Of a stretch of DNA of 64,000 nucleotides, positions 39,941 through 48,430 are shown one piece after another. The notes under the pieces are model-generated. The model saw only the letters and a program-made list of their open reading frames with translations, searched no databases and was not told the origin of the DNA. Position numbers and translations under genes: made by a program. Every line of letters begins with the position of its first letter. Position 1 is the first letter of the stretch. The DNA comes from Haemophilus haemolyticus. GTDB lineage: Bacteria; Pseudomonadota; Gammaproteobacteria; Enterobacterales; Pasteurellaceae. The stretch is taken from the NCBI RefSeq assembly GCF_001679045.1, contig NZ_LYCK01000012.1, positions 124,001 through 188,000 of the forward strand, written 5' to 3'.

Positions 39941-41190
39941 TGAATACGCCTTTTTTCATTAGTTGGCGTTATCAACGTGGCAAGCTGAAAAATCCTTTAG
40001 TTGCGTTAATTGCAAAATTTTCAGCTATCGGTATCGCGCTGGGTGTTGCAGTTTTAATTGTTGGCTTAAGCGCGATGAATGGTTTTGAGCGTGAGCTTAA
40101 TCAACGAATTCTTGCTGTGGTTCCCCATGCTGAGATTTTATCTGCGCCCAATGCGACGGATCCAACCATTCACCATTGGCAAAATTTGGAAAAACGCTTA
40201 CAACAAAATGCCCAAATTAAAGGTATTTCCCCTTTTGTTAGTTTTACTGCATTGGTAGAAAATGGCTCGAAATTGAAAGTAGTTCAGGTGAAGGGCATTG
40301 AAAAACAAGAAGAAGATCGAGTGAGCTCTCTTGGTAATTTCGTACAAGAGCAAGGCTGGGATAAATTTGGTAAAGAAGGTGGATTAGTCTTGGGATCGGG
40401 CATTGCTAGAGAACTCGATGTAAAAGCAGGTGATTGGGTTACTTTACTTATTTCTCAGCAAAACGGCGATGAACAACTTGCTCAACCAACTCGTGAACGC
40501 GTGCAAATCACTGCAATTTTACGTTTAGATGGGCAACTTGATTACAGTTATGCCTTATTGCCGCTTGCTCAAGCACAAGAATTTTTGACTTATAAACCTG
40601 ATCAAATAACAGGTGTTGAATTGAAATTAGACGATCCTTTTTCTGTGAAAAATCTGGATTTGTCTATGCTTAATGACTATCCACAGATGCTTTATATTCA
40701 AAACTGGATTGGTAAATTTGGTTATATGTATCGCGATATTCAACTTATTAGAACAGTGATGTACATCGCGATGGTGCTCGTGATTGGGGTGGCATGTTTT
40801 AATATTGTTTCTACGCTGATTATGGCGGTAAAAGATAAGCAGGGCGATATAGCTATTATGCGTACGCTTGGGGCGAATAATGCGTTCATTAAACGTATTT
40901 TTATTTGGTATGGCTTACAGGCAGGAATGAAAGGTTGCTTAATTGGTATTGTGTTAGGCATTATACTTGCATTAAATCTTACAACCTTTATTCAAGGCAT
41001 TGAGTGGGTTATCGGTAAGAAATTATTATCAGGCGATGTGTATTTTGTTGATTTCTTGCCCAGTGAGTTACATTGGTTGGATGTTTTGATGGTTTTAGTT
41101 GCAGCGCTTGCATTGAGTTTAATTGCTAGTCTTTATCCAGCAAGTAGGGCCGCTAAATTACAACCAGCCCAAGTATTAAGTAGCCATTAA
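39940..41190 (+). CDS. lolE: Lipoprotein-releasing ABC transporter, membrane subunit LolE
   Basis: A 416-residue membrane protein with the same layout as LolC: one N-terminal and three C-terminal membrane segments around a periplasmic domain. The C-terminus SLYPASRAAKLQPAQVLSSH is typical. LolE recognises lipoprotein cargo, whereas LolC binds LolA. Directly coupled to lolD. Confidence 0.93.
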   Translation: MNTPFFISWRYQRGKLKNPLVALIAKFSAIGIALGVAVLIVGLSAMNGFERELNQRILAVVPHAEILSAPNATDPTIHHWQNLEKRLQQNAQIKGISPFVSFTALVENGSKLKVVQVKGIEKQEEDRVSSLGNFVQEQGWDKFGKEGGLVLGSGIARELDVKAGDWVTLLISQQNGDEQLAQPTRERVQITAILRLDGQLDYSYALLPLAQAQEFLTYKPDQITGVELKLDDPFSVKNLDLSMLNDYPQMLYIQNWIGKFGYMYRDIQLIRTVMYIAMVLVIGVACFNIVSTLIMAVKDKQGDIAIMRTLGANNAFIKRIFIWYGLQAGMKGCLIGIVLGIILALNLTTFIQGIEWVIGKKLLSGDVYFVDFLPSELHWLDVLMVLVAALALSLIASLYPASRAAKLQPAQVLSSH

Positions 41191-41318
41191 TTTTGTGAAT
41201 ACCGCATGAAAGTGCGGTATTTTTTGTCTTTTATTCACTTAATATTTCACTTTCTTCGGCTTGCAAGCATGCGCCAAAGATAGTTTAATAGAGAATATGT
41301 AGGTTTTATTCTAAAAAA

Positions 41319-41342
41319 TATAATGAACTAGTTTACTAGTGC
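41319..41342 (+). promoter_or_regulatory. TrpR operator and -10 of the DAHP synthase gene
   Basis: Consensus TATAAT (41319-41324) is followed directly by the dyad GAACTAGTTTACTAGTGC (41325-41342). This carries the CTAG-N4-CTAG core of TrpR operators; the E. coli trp operator reads GAACTAGTTAACTAGTAC. Repressor binding would cover the transcription start. The -35 is weak. Confidence 0.8.
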
Positions 41343-41405
41343 AAAAAATAGATGTAGATTACCTACATAATTAAAACACAACATTTGAAAGTTTGAGAGT
41401 GATAT

Positions 41406-42494
41406 ATGGCTAAAGAGAAAATTGAGATTGTCGTGGCAAACGACGATACGCGAATTGAAAAAGTTGATCAGGTGTTACTACCCATTGCCTTATTAGAAAA
41501 ATACCCAGCTAGTGAACATGCTGCGGCATTAGTGAAGCAAACTCGTCATGAGGCACATAATATTATTCATGGTAAAGATGATCGTTTATTAGTGATTATC
41601 GGTCCTTGCTCTATTCATGATCCTAAAGCAGCGATTGAGTATGCAAACCGTTTAAAACCATTACGTGAAAAATATAAAGATAGCCTTGAAATTATTATGC
41701 GTGTGTATTTTGAGAAACCACGTACAACTGTGGGCTGGAAAGGTTTAATTAACGATCCGTATTTAAATGATACTTATCGTTTAAATGATGGTTTACGCAT
41801 TGCACGAAAATTACTTTCTGATATTAATGATTTAGGTGTGCCATCTGCTGGCGAATTTTTAGATATGATCACACCACAATATGTTGCAGATTTTATGAGC
41901 TGGGGCGCAATTGGTGCTCGCACGACTGAATCACAAGTTCACCGTGAGTTAGCTTCAGGTTTATCTTGTGCTGTTGGATTTAAAAATGCAACCAATGGGG
42001 GAGTGAAAGTCGCTTTAGATGCAATTGGCGCAGCAGAAGCACCTCATTATTTCTTATCTGTCACTAAATTTGGTCATTCAGCAATTGTTTCTACAAAAGG
42101 GAATGAAGATTGCCATATTATTTTACGCGGCGGAGATAAAGGGCCAAACTTCAATGCTGAAGATGTGGCAAAAGTTTGTGCTGATATTGAGAAATCTGGT
42201 CGAATCCCTCATGTAATGATTGATTTCAGCCATGCAAATAGCTGTAAACAATTTAAAAAACAAATGGATGTTTGCCAAGACGTATGTAATCAGATTGCAT
42301 CTGGTTCTAAACAAATCTTTGGCGTAATGGTGGAAAGTCATTTAGTGGAAGGCCGTCAAGATTTAGTTGATGGCAAAGCGCAGACTTACGGACAAAGTAT
42401 TACAGATGCTTGCATTGGATGGGAAGATTCTGAAATTCTTCTTAAACAACTTTCTGATGCAGTTATTGCTAGACGTAAAGTGACGAGTAATTAA
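41406..42494 (+). CDS. aroG: 3-deoxy-7-phosphoheptulonate synthase (DAHP synthase)
   Basis: A 362-residue class I DAHP synthase that condenses PEP and erythrose 4-phosphate, the entry to aromatic amino acids. Conserved VIIGPCSIHDPKAAIEYA (about residues 61-78), VYFEKPRTTVGWKGLI (about 99-114) and IGARTTESQVHRELASGLS are intact. The three paralogues (AroF, G, H) are not separable by eye. The TrpR operator upstream argues for tryptophan control, so it may act as the AroH-like or sole enzyme. Terminator at 42522. Confidence 0.92.
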   Translation: MAKEKIEIVVANDDTRIEKVDQVLLPIALLEKYPASEHAAALVKQTRHEAHNIIHGKDDRLLVIIGPCSIHDPKAAIEYANRLKPLREKYKDSLEIIMRVYFEKPRTTVGWKGLINDPYLNDTYRLNDGLRIARKLLSDINDLGVPSAGEFLDMITPQYVADFMSWGAIGARTTESQVHRELASGLSCAVGFKNATNGGVKVALDAIGAAEAPHYFLSVTKFGHSAIVSTKGNEDCHIILRGGDKGPNFNAEDVAKVCADIEKSGRIPHVMIDFSHANSCKQFKKQMDVCQDVCNQIASGSKQIFGVMVESHLVEGRQDLVDGKAQTYGQSITDACIGWEDSEILLKQLSDAVIARRKVTSN

Positions 42495-42521
42495 TTGAAA
42501 TATAATCTAGATACTAGATAG

Positions 42522-42553
42522 AAGTGCGGTTGATTTTCACCGCACTTTTTTAT
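42522..42553 (+). terminator. Terminator from an inverted pair of uptake sequences after aroG
   Basis: AAGTGCGGT (42522-42530) pairs with ACCGCACTT (42539-42547), followed by TTTTTATTT. It lies between convergent aroG and the S24-like gene and could serve both. Confidence 0.85.
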
Positions 42554-42563
42554 TTGCTTTTAA

Positions 42564-43004
42564 CTATGCTGCCCATTTCATTTTATCGCGACGTTTCATT
42601 TGATGAATCGTATTGGTCACGGTGCCGACAATAGGTAAATTCGACCAATCTTTTGTATTTATATTTGGTGTAGTGGAATCCAATGCCATGAAAAGGTAAT
42701 TGCCGCTATGCGCCATAAATTCATAGACATGAAATTCGTTATTTTCTTCTAGTACAACAAGATCACCTGAATAAAGAACGTCATTTTTTTCAACGACTAG
42801 CATATCTCCACTTTCAATTCCCCAAGCTAGCATGTTTGGGTTGGTTACATGAATAAAACAGGTTTGCTTTGGACGTTTGATACAATAAAGATTTAAGTCT
42901 AGTTTTTTATTGAATTTAAGGCTGTCATCCATATCACTGAAAAAAGGGAGTGGATTATAAGAAAAATCCATTTCATATTGTGCAGTCAAAGTTTGGTTGT
43001 TCAT
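42564..43004 (-). CDS. S24/LexA-like C-terminal domain protein, probably inactive
   Basis: A 146-residue protein with the fold pattern of the UmuD/LexA autoprotease domain (PNMLAWGIESGDMLVVEKNDVLYSGDLVV, then NNEFHVYEF). The serine expected in the GDSM position is Asn here (TNPNMLAW, about residue 57). The lysine expected after the V/T-V strand is Tyr (HVYEF). Both catalytic residues thus seem lost. No HTH domain is seen, so it is UmuD-like rather than LexA-like. A good SD (AGGAGA) lies before ATG. Function unknown. Confidence 0.72.
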   Translation of the reverse strand: MNNQTLTAQYEMDFSYNPLPFFSDMDDSLKFNKKLDLNLYCIKRPKQTCFIHVTNPNMLAWGIESGDMLVVEKNDVLYSGDLVVLEENNEFHVYEFMAHSGNYLFMALDSTTPNINTKDWSNLPIVGTVTNTIHQMKRRDKMKWAA

Positions 43005-43291
43005 TCGCTTATCTCCTGTTAAATAATATGGATAAATAACCTTTTACCTTGTTTTTTTGTACAGTTAAATTTTACTGGTGTTTCATACAGTGTGTCAATG
43101 GGTTAAATAAAAAATTTTTTTATAAGTATGTTTTTAGAAAATATCTAACAAATTTAGAAAAAAGTTCACTTGTTGGATAAAAAATAACAAAAAATATTTT
43201 CTTTCGATAAGAATTTACGCTATCTTTAATTCCCTTGTAGGTGGATTGGTAACAATCTGAAGTTAAATTTATTAAAAAGAAAGATAAAAGT

Positions 43292-44536
43292 ATGAACACA
43301 TCTCGTTTATTTCGTCTGTTATTCCAGGGCAATTTAGTAAAAAGAATTGCAACTGGTTTAGTTCTAGGGATCATTATTGCGCTTGTTGGACCGGTACTTG
43401 AAGGTGCTTTAGGTTTTAATATTGCGGAAAAAGTAGGCGTTTTAGGTACCATCTTTGTTAAAGCATTGCGTGCTGTTGCCCCAATTTTGATTTTCTTCCT
43501 TGTTATGGCTGCGCTTGCAAACCGTAAGATTGGTACGAAAAGCAATATGAAAGAAATCATCGTGCTTTACCTTTTAGGCACCTTCTTAGCGGCGATTATC
43601 GCAGTTATTGTAGGGTTCGTATTCCCAACGGAAGTGGTTCTTGCAACCAAAGAAGATGCAAGTTCAGCGCCACAAGCTGTTGGACAAGTTTTATTTACAC
43701 TCATCTTAAATGTGGTAGATAACCCATTAAATGCAATTTTTAAAGCAAACTTTATTGGTGTATTAGCATGGTCTATCGGTTTAGGTTTAGCGTTACGTCA
43801 TGCATCTGATGCAACTAAGAACGTATTATCTGATTTCGCAGAAGGTGTATCAAAAATTGTTCACGTCATTATTTCCTTTGCGCCATTTGGCGTATTCGGT
43901 TTAGTGGCTGAAACCTTATCTGATAAAGGATTAGCCGCATTAGGCGGTTATGTGCAATTACTTGCTGTATTAATCGGTACAATGTTATTCACTGCTTTTG
44001 TTATTAACCCAGCATTAGTTTATTGGAAAATTCGTCGTAATCCGTATCCATTAGTATGGACTTGTGTACGCGAAAGTGGTGTAACTGCATTCTTCACACG
44101 TAGTTCTGCGGCAAATATCCCAGTAAATATTGAATTAGCAAAACGTTTAAACCTTGATGAAGAAACTTATTCTGTTTCTATTCCATTGGGTGCGAACATC
44201 AATATGGCGGGTGCTGCAATCACGATCACAATTTTAACGTTAGCTGCAGTACACACATTAGGTGTGGAAGTGTCTTTTGTTAGTGCGATTTTATTAAGTA
44301 TCGTGGCTTCTCTTTGTGCTTGCGGTGCATCTGGTGTAGCAGGTGGTTCATTATTATTAATCCCATTAGCATGTAGCTTGTTTGGTATTTCTGATGATGT
44401 GGCAGCACAAATGATCGGTGTTGGTTTCATTATCGGTATTTTACAAGACTCAACTGAAACGGCATTAAACTCATCAACTGACGTATTATTTACTGCGGCA
44501 GTATGTATGGAAGAAGAACGTAAAAACGCAGCATAA
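43292..44536 (+). CDS. sstT: Sodium/serine-threonine symporter SstT
   Basis: A 414-residue DAACS-family transporter with eight or more membrane segments and two re-entrant loops. The family signatures [14 protein letters not shown] (about residues 266-279) and [16 protein letters not shown] (about 295-310) are intact. Upstream 287 bases are AT-rich with no gene; a good AAAGAAAG site precedes ATG. Monocistronic, with a terminator at 44555. Confidence 0.93.
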   Translation: MNTSRLFRLLFQGNLVKRIATGLVLGIIIALVGPVLEGALGFNIAEKVGVLGTIFVKALRAVAPILIFFLVMAALANRKIGTKSNMKEIIVLYLLGTFLAAIIAVIVGFVFPTEVVLATKEDASSAPQAVGQVLFTLILNVVDNPLNAIFKANFIGVLAWSIGLGLALRHASDATKNVLSDFAEGVSKIVHVIISFAPFGVFGLVAETLSDKGLAALGGYVQLLAVLIGTMLFTAFVINPALVYWKIRRNPYPLVWTCVRESGVTAFFTRSSAANIPVNIELAKRLNLDEETYSVSIPLGANINMAGAAITITILTLAAVHTLGVEVSFVSAILLSIVASLCACGASGVAGGSLLLIPLACSLFGISDDVAAQMIGVGFIIGILQDSTETALNSSTDVLFTAAVCMEEERKNAA

Positions 44537-44554
44537 TGATGATGCAAATAAGAG

Positions 44555-44577
44555 AGCGGGCTATGCCCGCTTTTTTT
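44555..44577 (+). terminator. Intrinsic terminator of sstT
   Basis: A 7-bp stem AGCGGGC / GCCCGCT with loop TAT, followed by TTTTTT, 18 bases after the stop. Confidence 0.9.
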
Positions 44578-44656
44578 ATGTGATTCTATATGCAAAGTGC
44601 GGTCTATTTTGATAGACTTTTGCCACGTTTTATTTCCCTATAAATAGGTAAGAAAA

Positions 44657-45265
44657 ATGAATCACTTAATTATTTTTGCTCACCCTAATTCAGCGCGTAG
44701 TTTTGGGCGAGCTATTGCCAATCGTATTGAGCAAATTAGTCAAGAAAATGGTGTAAATGTATTTTTTCGTGATCTTTATGACATAAATTTTAATCCAATT
44801 TTATCTCATGAAGAATTGCAGAATGCTAACAAAGGTATTATTCCAGAAGATATCCAGCAAGAGCATGATTTTATTCTTCAAGCGGATTTAATTACATTGG
44901 TTTATCCCCTTTGGTGGATGGGGTTTCCATCAATTTTGAAAGGCTATTTAGATCGCGTATTAAGCCATGGCTTTGCCTATAAAACGGAAAACGGCGAATC
45001 AGTGGGATTGCTAAAAAATAAGCAAATGCAGCAATTTATTACTATTGGCAGTAATGTTGATAAATATAAAGAATTTGATGTGGATAAATCACTTAATCAT
45101 TGTTTAATTAATGGACTGTTTAATTACTGTGGCATTGAAAATGTCGAGTTTGAATTATTCGGTGATATTCATTTAATTGATGATGAGGCGCGTAAGGCAA
45201 TGATTGAACTTGCCGCTCAAAAAACAAAAGAAAAATTGACCGCACTTTTAAAGGAAAAAGCGTAA
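44657..45265 (+). CDS. NAD(P)H oxidoreductase, flavodoxin-like fold (NQO family)
   Basis: A 202-residue FMN/FAD protein of the quinone reductase family. The N-terminal MNHLIIFAHPNSARSFGRAI segment binds the flavin phosphate. YPLWWMGFPSILKGYLDRVLS (about residues 82-102) is the family signature. Related to MdaB/KefF-like quinone reductases; exact substrate unknown. Its stop overlaps the next gene by one base. Confidence 0.87.
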   Translation: MNHLIIFAHPNSARSFGRAIANRIEQISQENGVNVFFRDLYDINFNPILSHEELQNANKGIIPEDIQQEHDFILQADLITLVYPLWWMGFPSILKGYLDRVLSHGFAYKTENGESVGLLKNKQMQQFITIGSNVDKYKEFDVDKSLNHCLINGLFNYCGIENVEFELFGDIHLIDDEARKAMIELAAQKTKEKLTALLKEKA

Positions 45266-45819
45266 TGTCTGAAAAACAAATTAATAATTTTTCATTAATT
45301 AGTCGATTATTCGGTAATCTTTTTTATCGTTCTCCTACCGATGAAGTACTTGCAGGCGCGTTTGCTTGGTTACAGCAAAAAGGTTTGAGTCAAGTTTGGG
45401 CGTTAGATACTGATAAAGAAAGTGAATTAGCGCTGAATAGCTTACAAGTTAAAATTGATCTCAATTTATTGAATCAAGAGTATCAAAAATTATTTGGTAC
45501 CAATGGTAAAGTTATGACTGCTATTTCAGCTTATGACATTGATGTTGAAGAATTTATGAATTTTCGCCTTGTACGCAATATGCCAGAGGTGGAAAGTGCG
45601 GATCATTTTGCCTTATTATTGCTTACAGCCTCTTGGCTTGAAGATAATTCGGATTCTTTAGTGGCTCAACAAGAATTCTTTGAAACTTTTTTATTGCCTT
45701 GTGCAGCGAAGTTTTTAACTCAAGTAGAAAATCAAGCAACTTTGCCTTTTTATCGCGCATTGGCCCTTCTTACACGAGAAATATTGGCGGCGATGGCGGA
45801 TGAATTGGAAGAAGAGTAG
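45265..45819 (+). CDS. TorD/DmsD-family cytoplasmic chaperone
   Basis: A 184-residue all-helical protein resembling TorD-type molybdoenzyme chaperones, with the conserved LNQEYQKLFGTNGKVM (about residues 71-86) and the DHFALLLLTASWLED region. Family members bind twin-arginine signals of molybdoenzymes such as TMAO/DMSO reductases. The client is not in the window. Coupled to the flavoprotein gene by one-base overlap. Confidence 0.8.
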   Translation: MSEKQINNFSLISRLFGNLFYRSPTDEVLAGAFAWLQQKGLSQVWALDTDKESELALNSLQVKIDLNLLNQEYQKLFGTNGKVMTAISAYDIDVEEFMNFRLVRNMPEVESADHFALLLLTASWLEDNSDSLVAQQEFFETFLLPCAAKFLTQVENQATLPFYRALALLTREILAAMADELEEE

Positions 45820-45865
45820 GAAATATTTTGCTTTCCTCTAAGTTTTGAGGAAAGCAAGCAATATT

Positions 45866-46420
45866 TTATAGATAGGTTACAAAATCTTTTGTATCGATAA
45901 CACGGCATTCACGTTCGGCTTTTTCCATGCCTGTGCCAATCATGACTAAGGCAATCACACGATCTTGTTCACGGCATCCGAAAGCTTCTCGTAATGAAGT
46001 GCCATTAACCCATTTCCCTGAAATCCACACATTATCAAATCCTTGTGCTTGTGCAGCCAGTTGTAATCCATAAGTTGCACAACCTGCACTTAACATTTGT
46101 TCCCATCCAGGTACTTTAGCGATAGCTGGATCGATCTTTGCTACGACACCAATGACCATTGGTGCTCGATGTGCTAAATTTTCAGCTTTCTTTAATTTTT
46201 CTTCACCCAAATCAAATTCCATAACGGCTGCTTTGAGTAGCGTTTCCAATTTATTTAATCCATCATTTTCCATTACAACAAAATGATAAGGATGTAATTT
46301 TCCATGATCTGGTGCGTGCATTGCTGCTTGGAGAATAAATTCAAGCTGTTCAGCATTAGGCGCAGGTGCAGTCAATTTTTTGTTTGATTTTCTTGTTGTT
46401 AAAAGAGTTAACGCATCCAT
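45866..46420 (-). CDS. Nitroreductase-family protein (YdjA-like)
   Basis: A 184-residue FMN-dependent nitroreductase. The N-terminal TTRKSNKKLTAPAPNAEQLE carries the arginine that binds FMN phosphate. HAPDHGKLHPYHFVV (about residues 34-48) and GFDNVWISGKW (about 127-137) match YdjA-type enzymes. Physiological substrate unknown. Convergent with the TorD gene and divergent from sppA. Confidence 0.88.
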   Translation of the reverse strand: MDALTLLTTRKSNKKLTAPAPNAEQLEFILQAAMHAPDHGKLHPYHFVVMENDGLNKLETLLKAAVMEFDLGEEKLKKAENLAHRAPMVIGVVAKIDPAIAKVPGWEQMLSAGCATYGLQLAAQAQGFDNVWISGKWVNGTSLREAFGCREQDRVIALVMIGTGMEKAERECRVIDTKDFVTYL

Positions 46421-46517
46421 TTTATTATCCCTTATAAGTAAAAGTGCGGGGGATTATAGCATAGTTTTTGACAAGGCTTTGTGATACGCTAGCGCAAATT
46501 TTTTAAAGGTAATTTAT

Positions 46518-48365
46518 ATGTTTCGAGTATTAAAATTATGTTGGAAATCGCTATGTTTCATTCGTGATCTTGTGATGAATGTTGTGTTTTTAGGCTTTGT
46601 ACTATTGCTAGTGGCGATTATTAGCTTTTCAAGCGGTGGAAAAAAATCTACAACATTAACAGGGGAAGGCGCGTTATTACTGAATTTAGATGGCTATCTA
46701 GCGGACAACCGAGATGAAACACTTCGTTGGCAAGATGCGTTAAGCGAATTGAATGGAGAACACGTCCCTCGAAAAATTTCGACTTTTGATGTGGTATTTG
46801 CCATTCAACAAGCGGAAGATGATCCTAAAATTAAAGGATTAGTACTCGATCTTAATTATTTTGAAGGAGCAGATTTACCCGCATTAGATTTTATTGGTAG
46901 CGCTATCAGCCAGTTTAAAAATGCAGGAAAACCGGTGATTGCTTATGCTGATAATTATTCTCAAGGACAATATTATTTAGCGAGCTTTGCTGATGAAATT
47001 TATTTAAATTCAATTGGAAGCGTGGATATTCACGGTTTATCGCAAGAGAATTTATATTTCAAAGAAATGCTCGACAAATTAGCCGTTACACCACATATTT
47101 TCCGCGTAGGAACGTATAAATCCGCGGTAGAACCATTTTTACGCAACGATATGTCGACTGAGGCAAAAGTAAATATGCAGCGTTGGTTAGGTGAAATGTG
47201 GAACAACTATGTTTTATCAGTCAGTGAAAATCGCAAGATTAAGAAAGATAACGTTTTGCCGAATACGAAACAATATTTATCGGATCTTAAAGCATTAAAA
47301 GGCAATAGTACCGCTTATGCCCAACAACGTGGATTAGTAACTGATGTTGTAACTCGTTTAGATTTAGATAAAAAACTTACCGCACTTTTTGGTAAAGGGA
47401 GTGACGGGAAAGCGAATCTGATTGAACTTGATGATTATTTGACTCAACTGCCTGATCGTTTAGAACATTACAATGTACCGAATAAAATTGCAGTCGTGAA
47501 TGTTGAGGGAACGATCATAGATGGTGAAAGTGATGAAGAAAATGCTGGTGGTGATACTATTGCACGAATTCTTCGTAAAGCTTACGATGACAACTCAGTA
47601 AAAGCCGTTGTTTTACGAGTCAACTCACCGGGCGGTAGTGCTTTTGCTTCTGAAATTATCCGACAAGAGACTGAAAATTTACAGAAAATCGGTAAGCCTG
47701 TGATTGTTTCTATGGGAGCCATGGCAGCATCTGGTGGTTATTGGATCTCATCCACTTCAGATTATATTATTGCCGATGCAAACACCATTACGGGCTCTAT
47801 CGGTATTTTCGCGATGTTCCCGACTTTTGAAAATAGCATTAAGAAAATCGGGGTGAATGCTGATGGTGTTTCAATCACTGAATTAGCTAATACATCTGCG
47901 TTTTCTCCATTAGCAAAATCTGTGCAAGATATTTATCAAACAGAAATTGAGCATGGTTATGATAGATTTTTAGAAATTGTCAGCAAAGGTCGCCAGCTTT
48001 CTAAAACACAAGTAGATAAACTGGCTCAAGGTCAGGTTTGGTTAGGTAGTGATGCATTCCAAAATGGTTTGGTGGATGAGATTGGTTCTTTTAATGAAGC
48101 GGTTAATAAAGCAGAGCAATTAGTGAATCAACGCCAAGATACTGCTGTACAAGATTTTAGCGTGGAATGGTTCACTGATGATAACGTGAGTTTAATTAGC
48201 ACCTTATTGCGAGATACTAAAAAAGGGGCGCAAGAGCAGTTAGTTAAATGGCTTGGTTTGCCAGCTCCAATTCAAAAATTACACAAAGAATTGAATGTAT
48301 TAACTAAATTTAATGATCCTAAAGGTCAATATTTGTATTGTTTGAATTGTGGAAGAATAAAGTAA
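46518..48365 (+). CDS. sppA: Signal peptide peptidase / protease IV SppA (67K type)
   Basis: A 615-residue inner membrane serine protease. An N-terminal anchor (about residues 18-38) is followed by a tandem domain structure. The catalytic lysine is in GTYKSAVEPFLR (about residue 200) and the serine in SMGAMAASGGYWISS (about residue 400), giving the Ser-Lys dyad across the two halves. It degrades cleaved signal peptides. Monocistronic; terminator at 48385. Confidence 0.93.
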   Translation: MFRVLKLCWKSLCFIRDLVMNVVFLGFVLLLVAIISFSSGGKKSTTLTGEGALLLNLDGYLADNRDETLRWQDALSELNGEHVPRKISTFDVVFAIQQAEDDPKIKGLVLDLNYFEGADLPALDFIGSAISQFKNAGKPVIAYADNYSQGQYYLASFADEIYLNSIGSVDIHGLSQENLYFKEMLDKLAVTPHIFRVGTYKSAVEPFLRNDMSTEAKVNMQRWLGEMWNNYVLSVSENRKIKKDNVLPNTKQYLSDLKALKGNSTAYAQQRGLVTDVVTRLDLDKKLTALFGKGSDGKANLIELDDYLTQLPDRLEHYNVPNKIAVVNVEGTIIDGESDEENAGGDTIARILRKAYDDNSVKAVVLRVNSPGGSAFASEIIRQETENLQKIGKPVIVSMGAMAASGGYWISSTSDYIIADANTITGSIGIFAMFPTFENSIKKIGVNADGVSITELANTSAFSPLAKSVQDIYQTEIEHGYDRFLEIVSKGRQLSKTQVDKLAQGQVWLGSDAFQNGLVDEIGSFNEAVNKAEQLVNQRQDTAVQDFSVEWFTDDNVSLISTLLRDTKKGAQEQLVKWLGLPAPIQKLHKELNVLTKFNDPKGQYLYCLNCGRIK

Positions 48366-48384
48366 AATTTACGTTTATTATGTT

Positions 48385-48419
48385 AACAGCACAAGTTTAA
48401 TACCTGTGCTGTTATTTTT
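48385..48419 (+). terminator. Intrinsic terminator between sppA and mnmC
   Basis: A 9-bp stem AACAGCACA / TGTGCTGTT with an 11-base loop, followed by ATTTTT. It lies between convergent genes; the T tract favours the plus strand. Confidence 0.8.
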
Positions 48420-48430
48420 CTGAAGTAAAA

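Noticed and set aside
44602..44617. Dyad GTCTATTTTGATAGAC upstream of the flavoprotein gene as an operator
   Set aside because: Possible, but it partly overlaps an uptake sequence and matches no regulator known to me.
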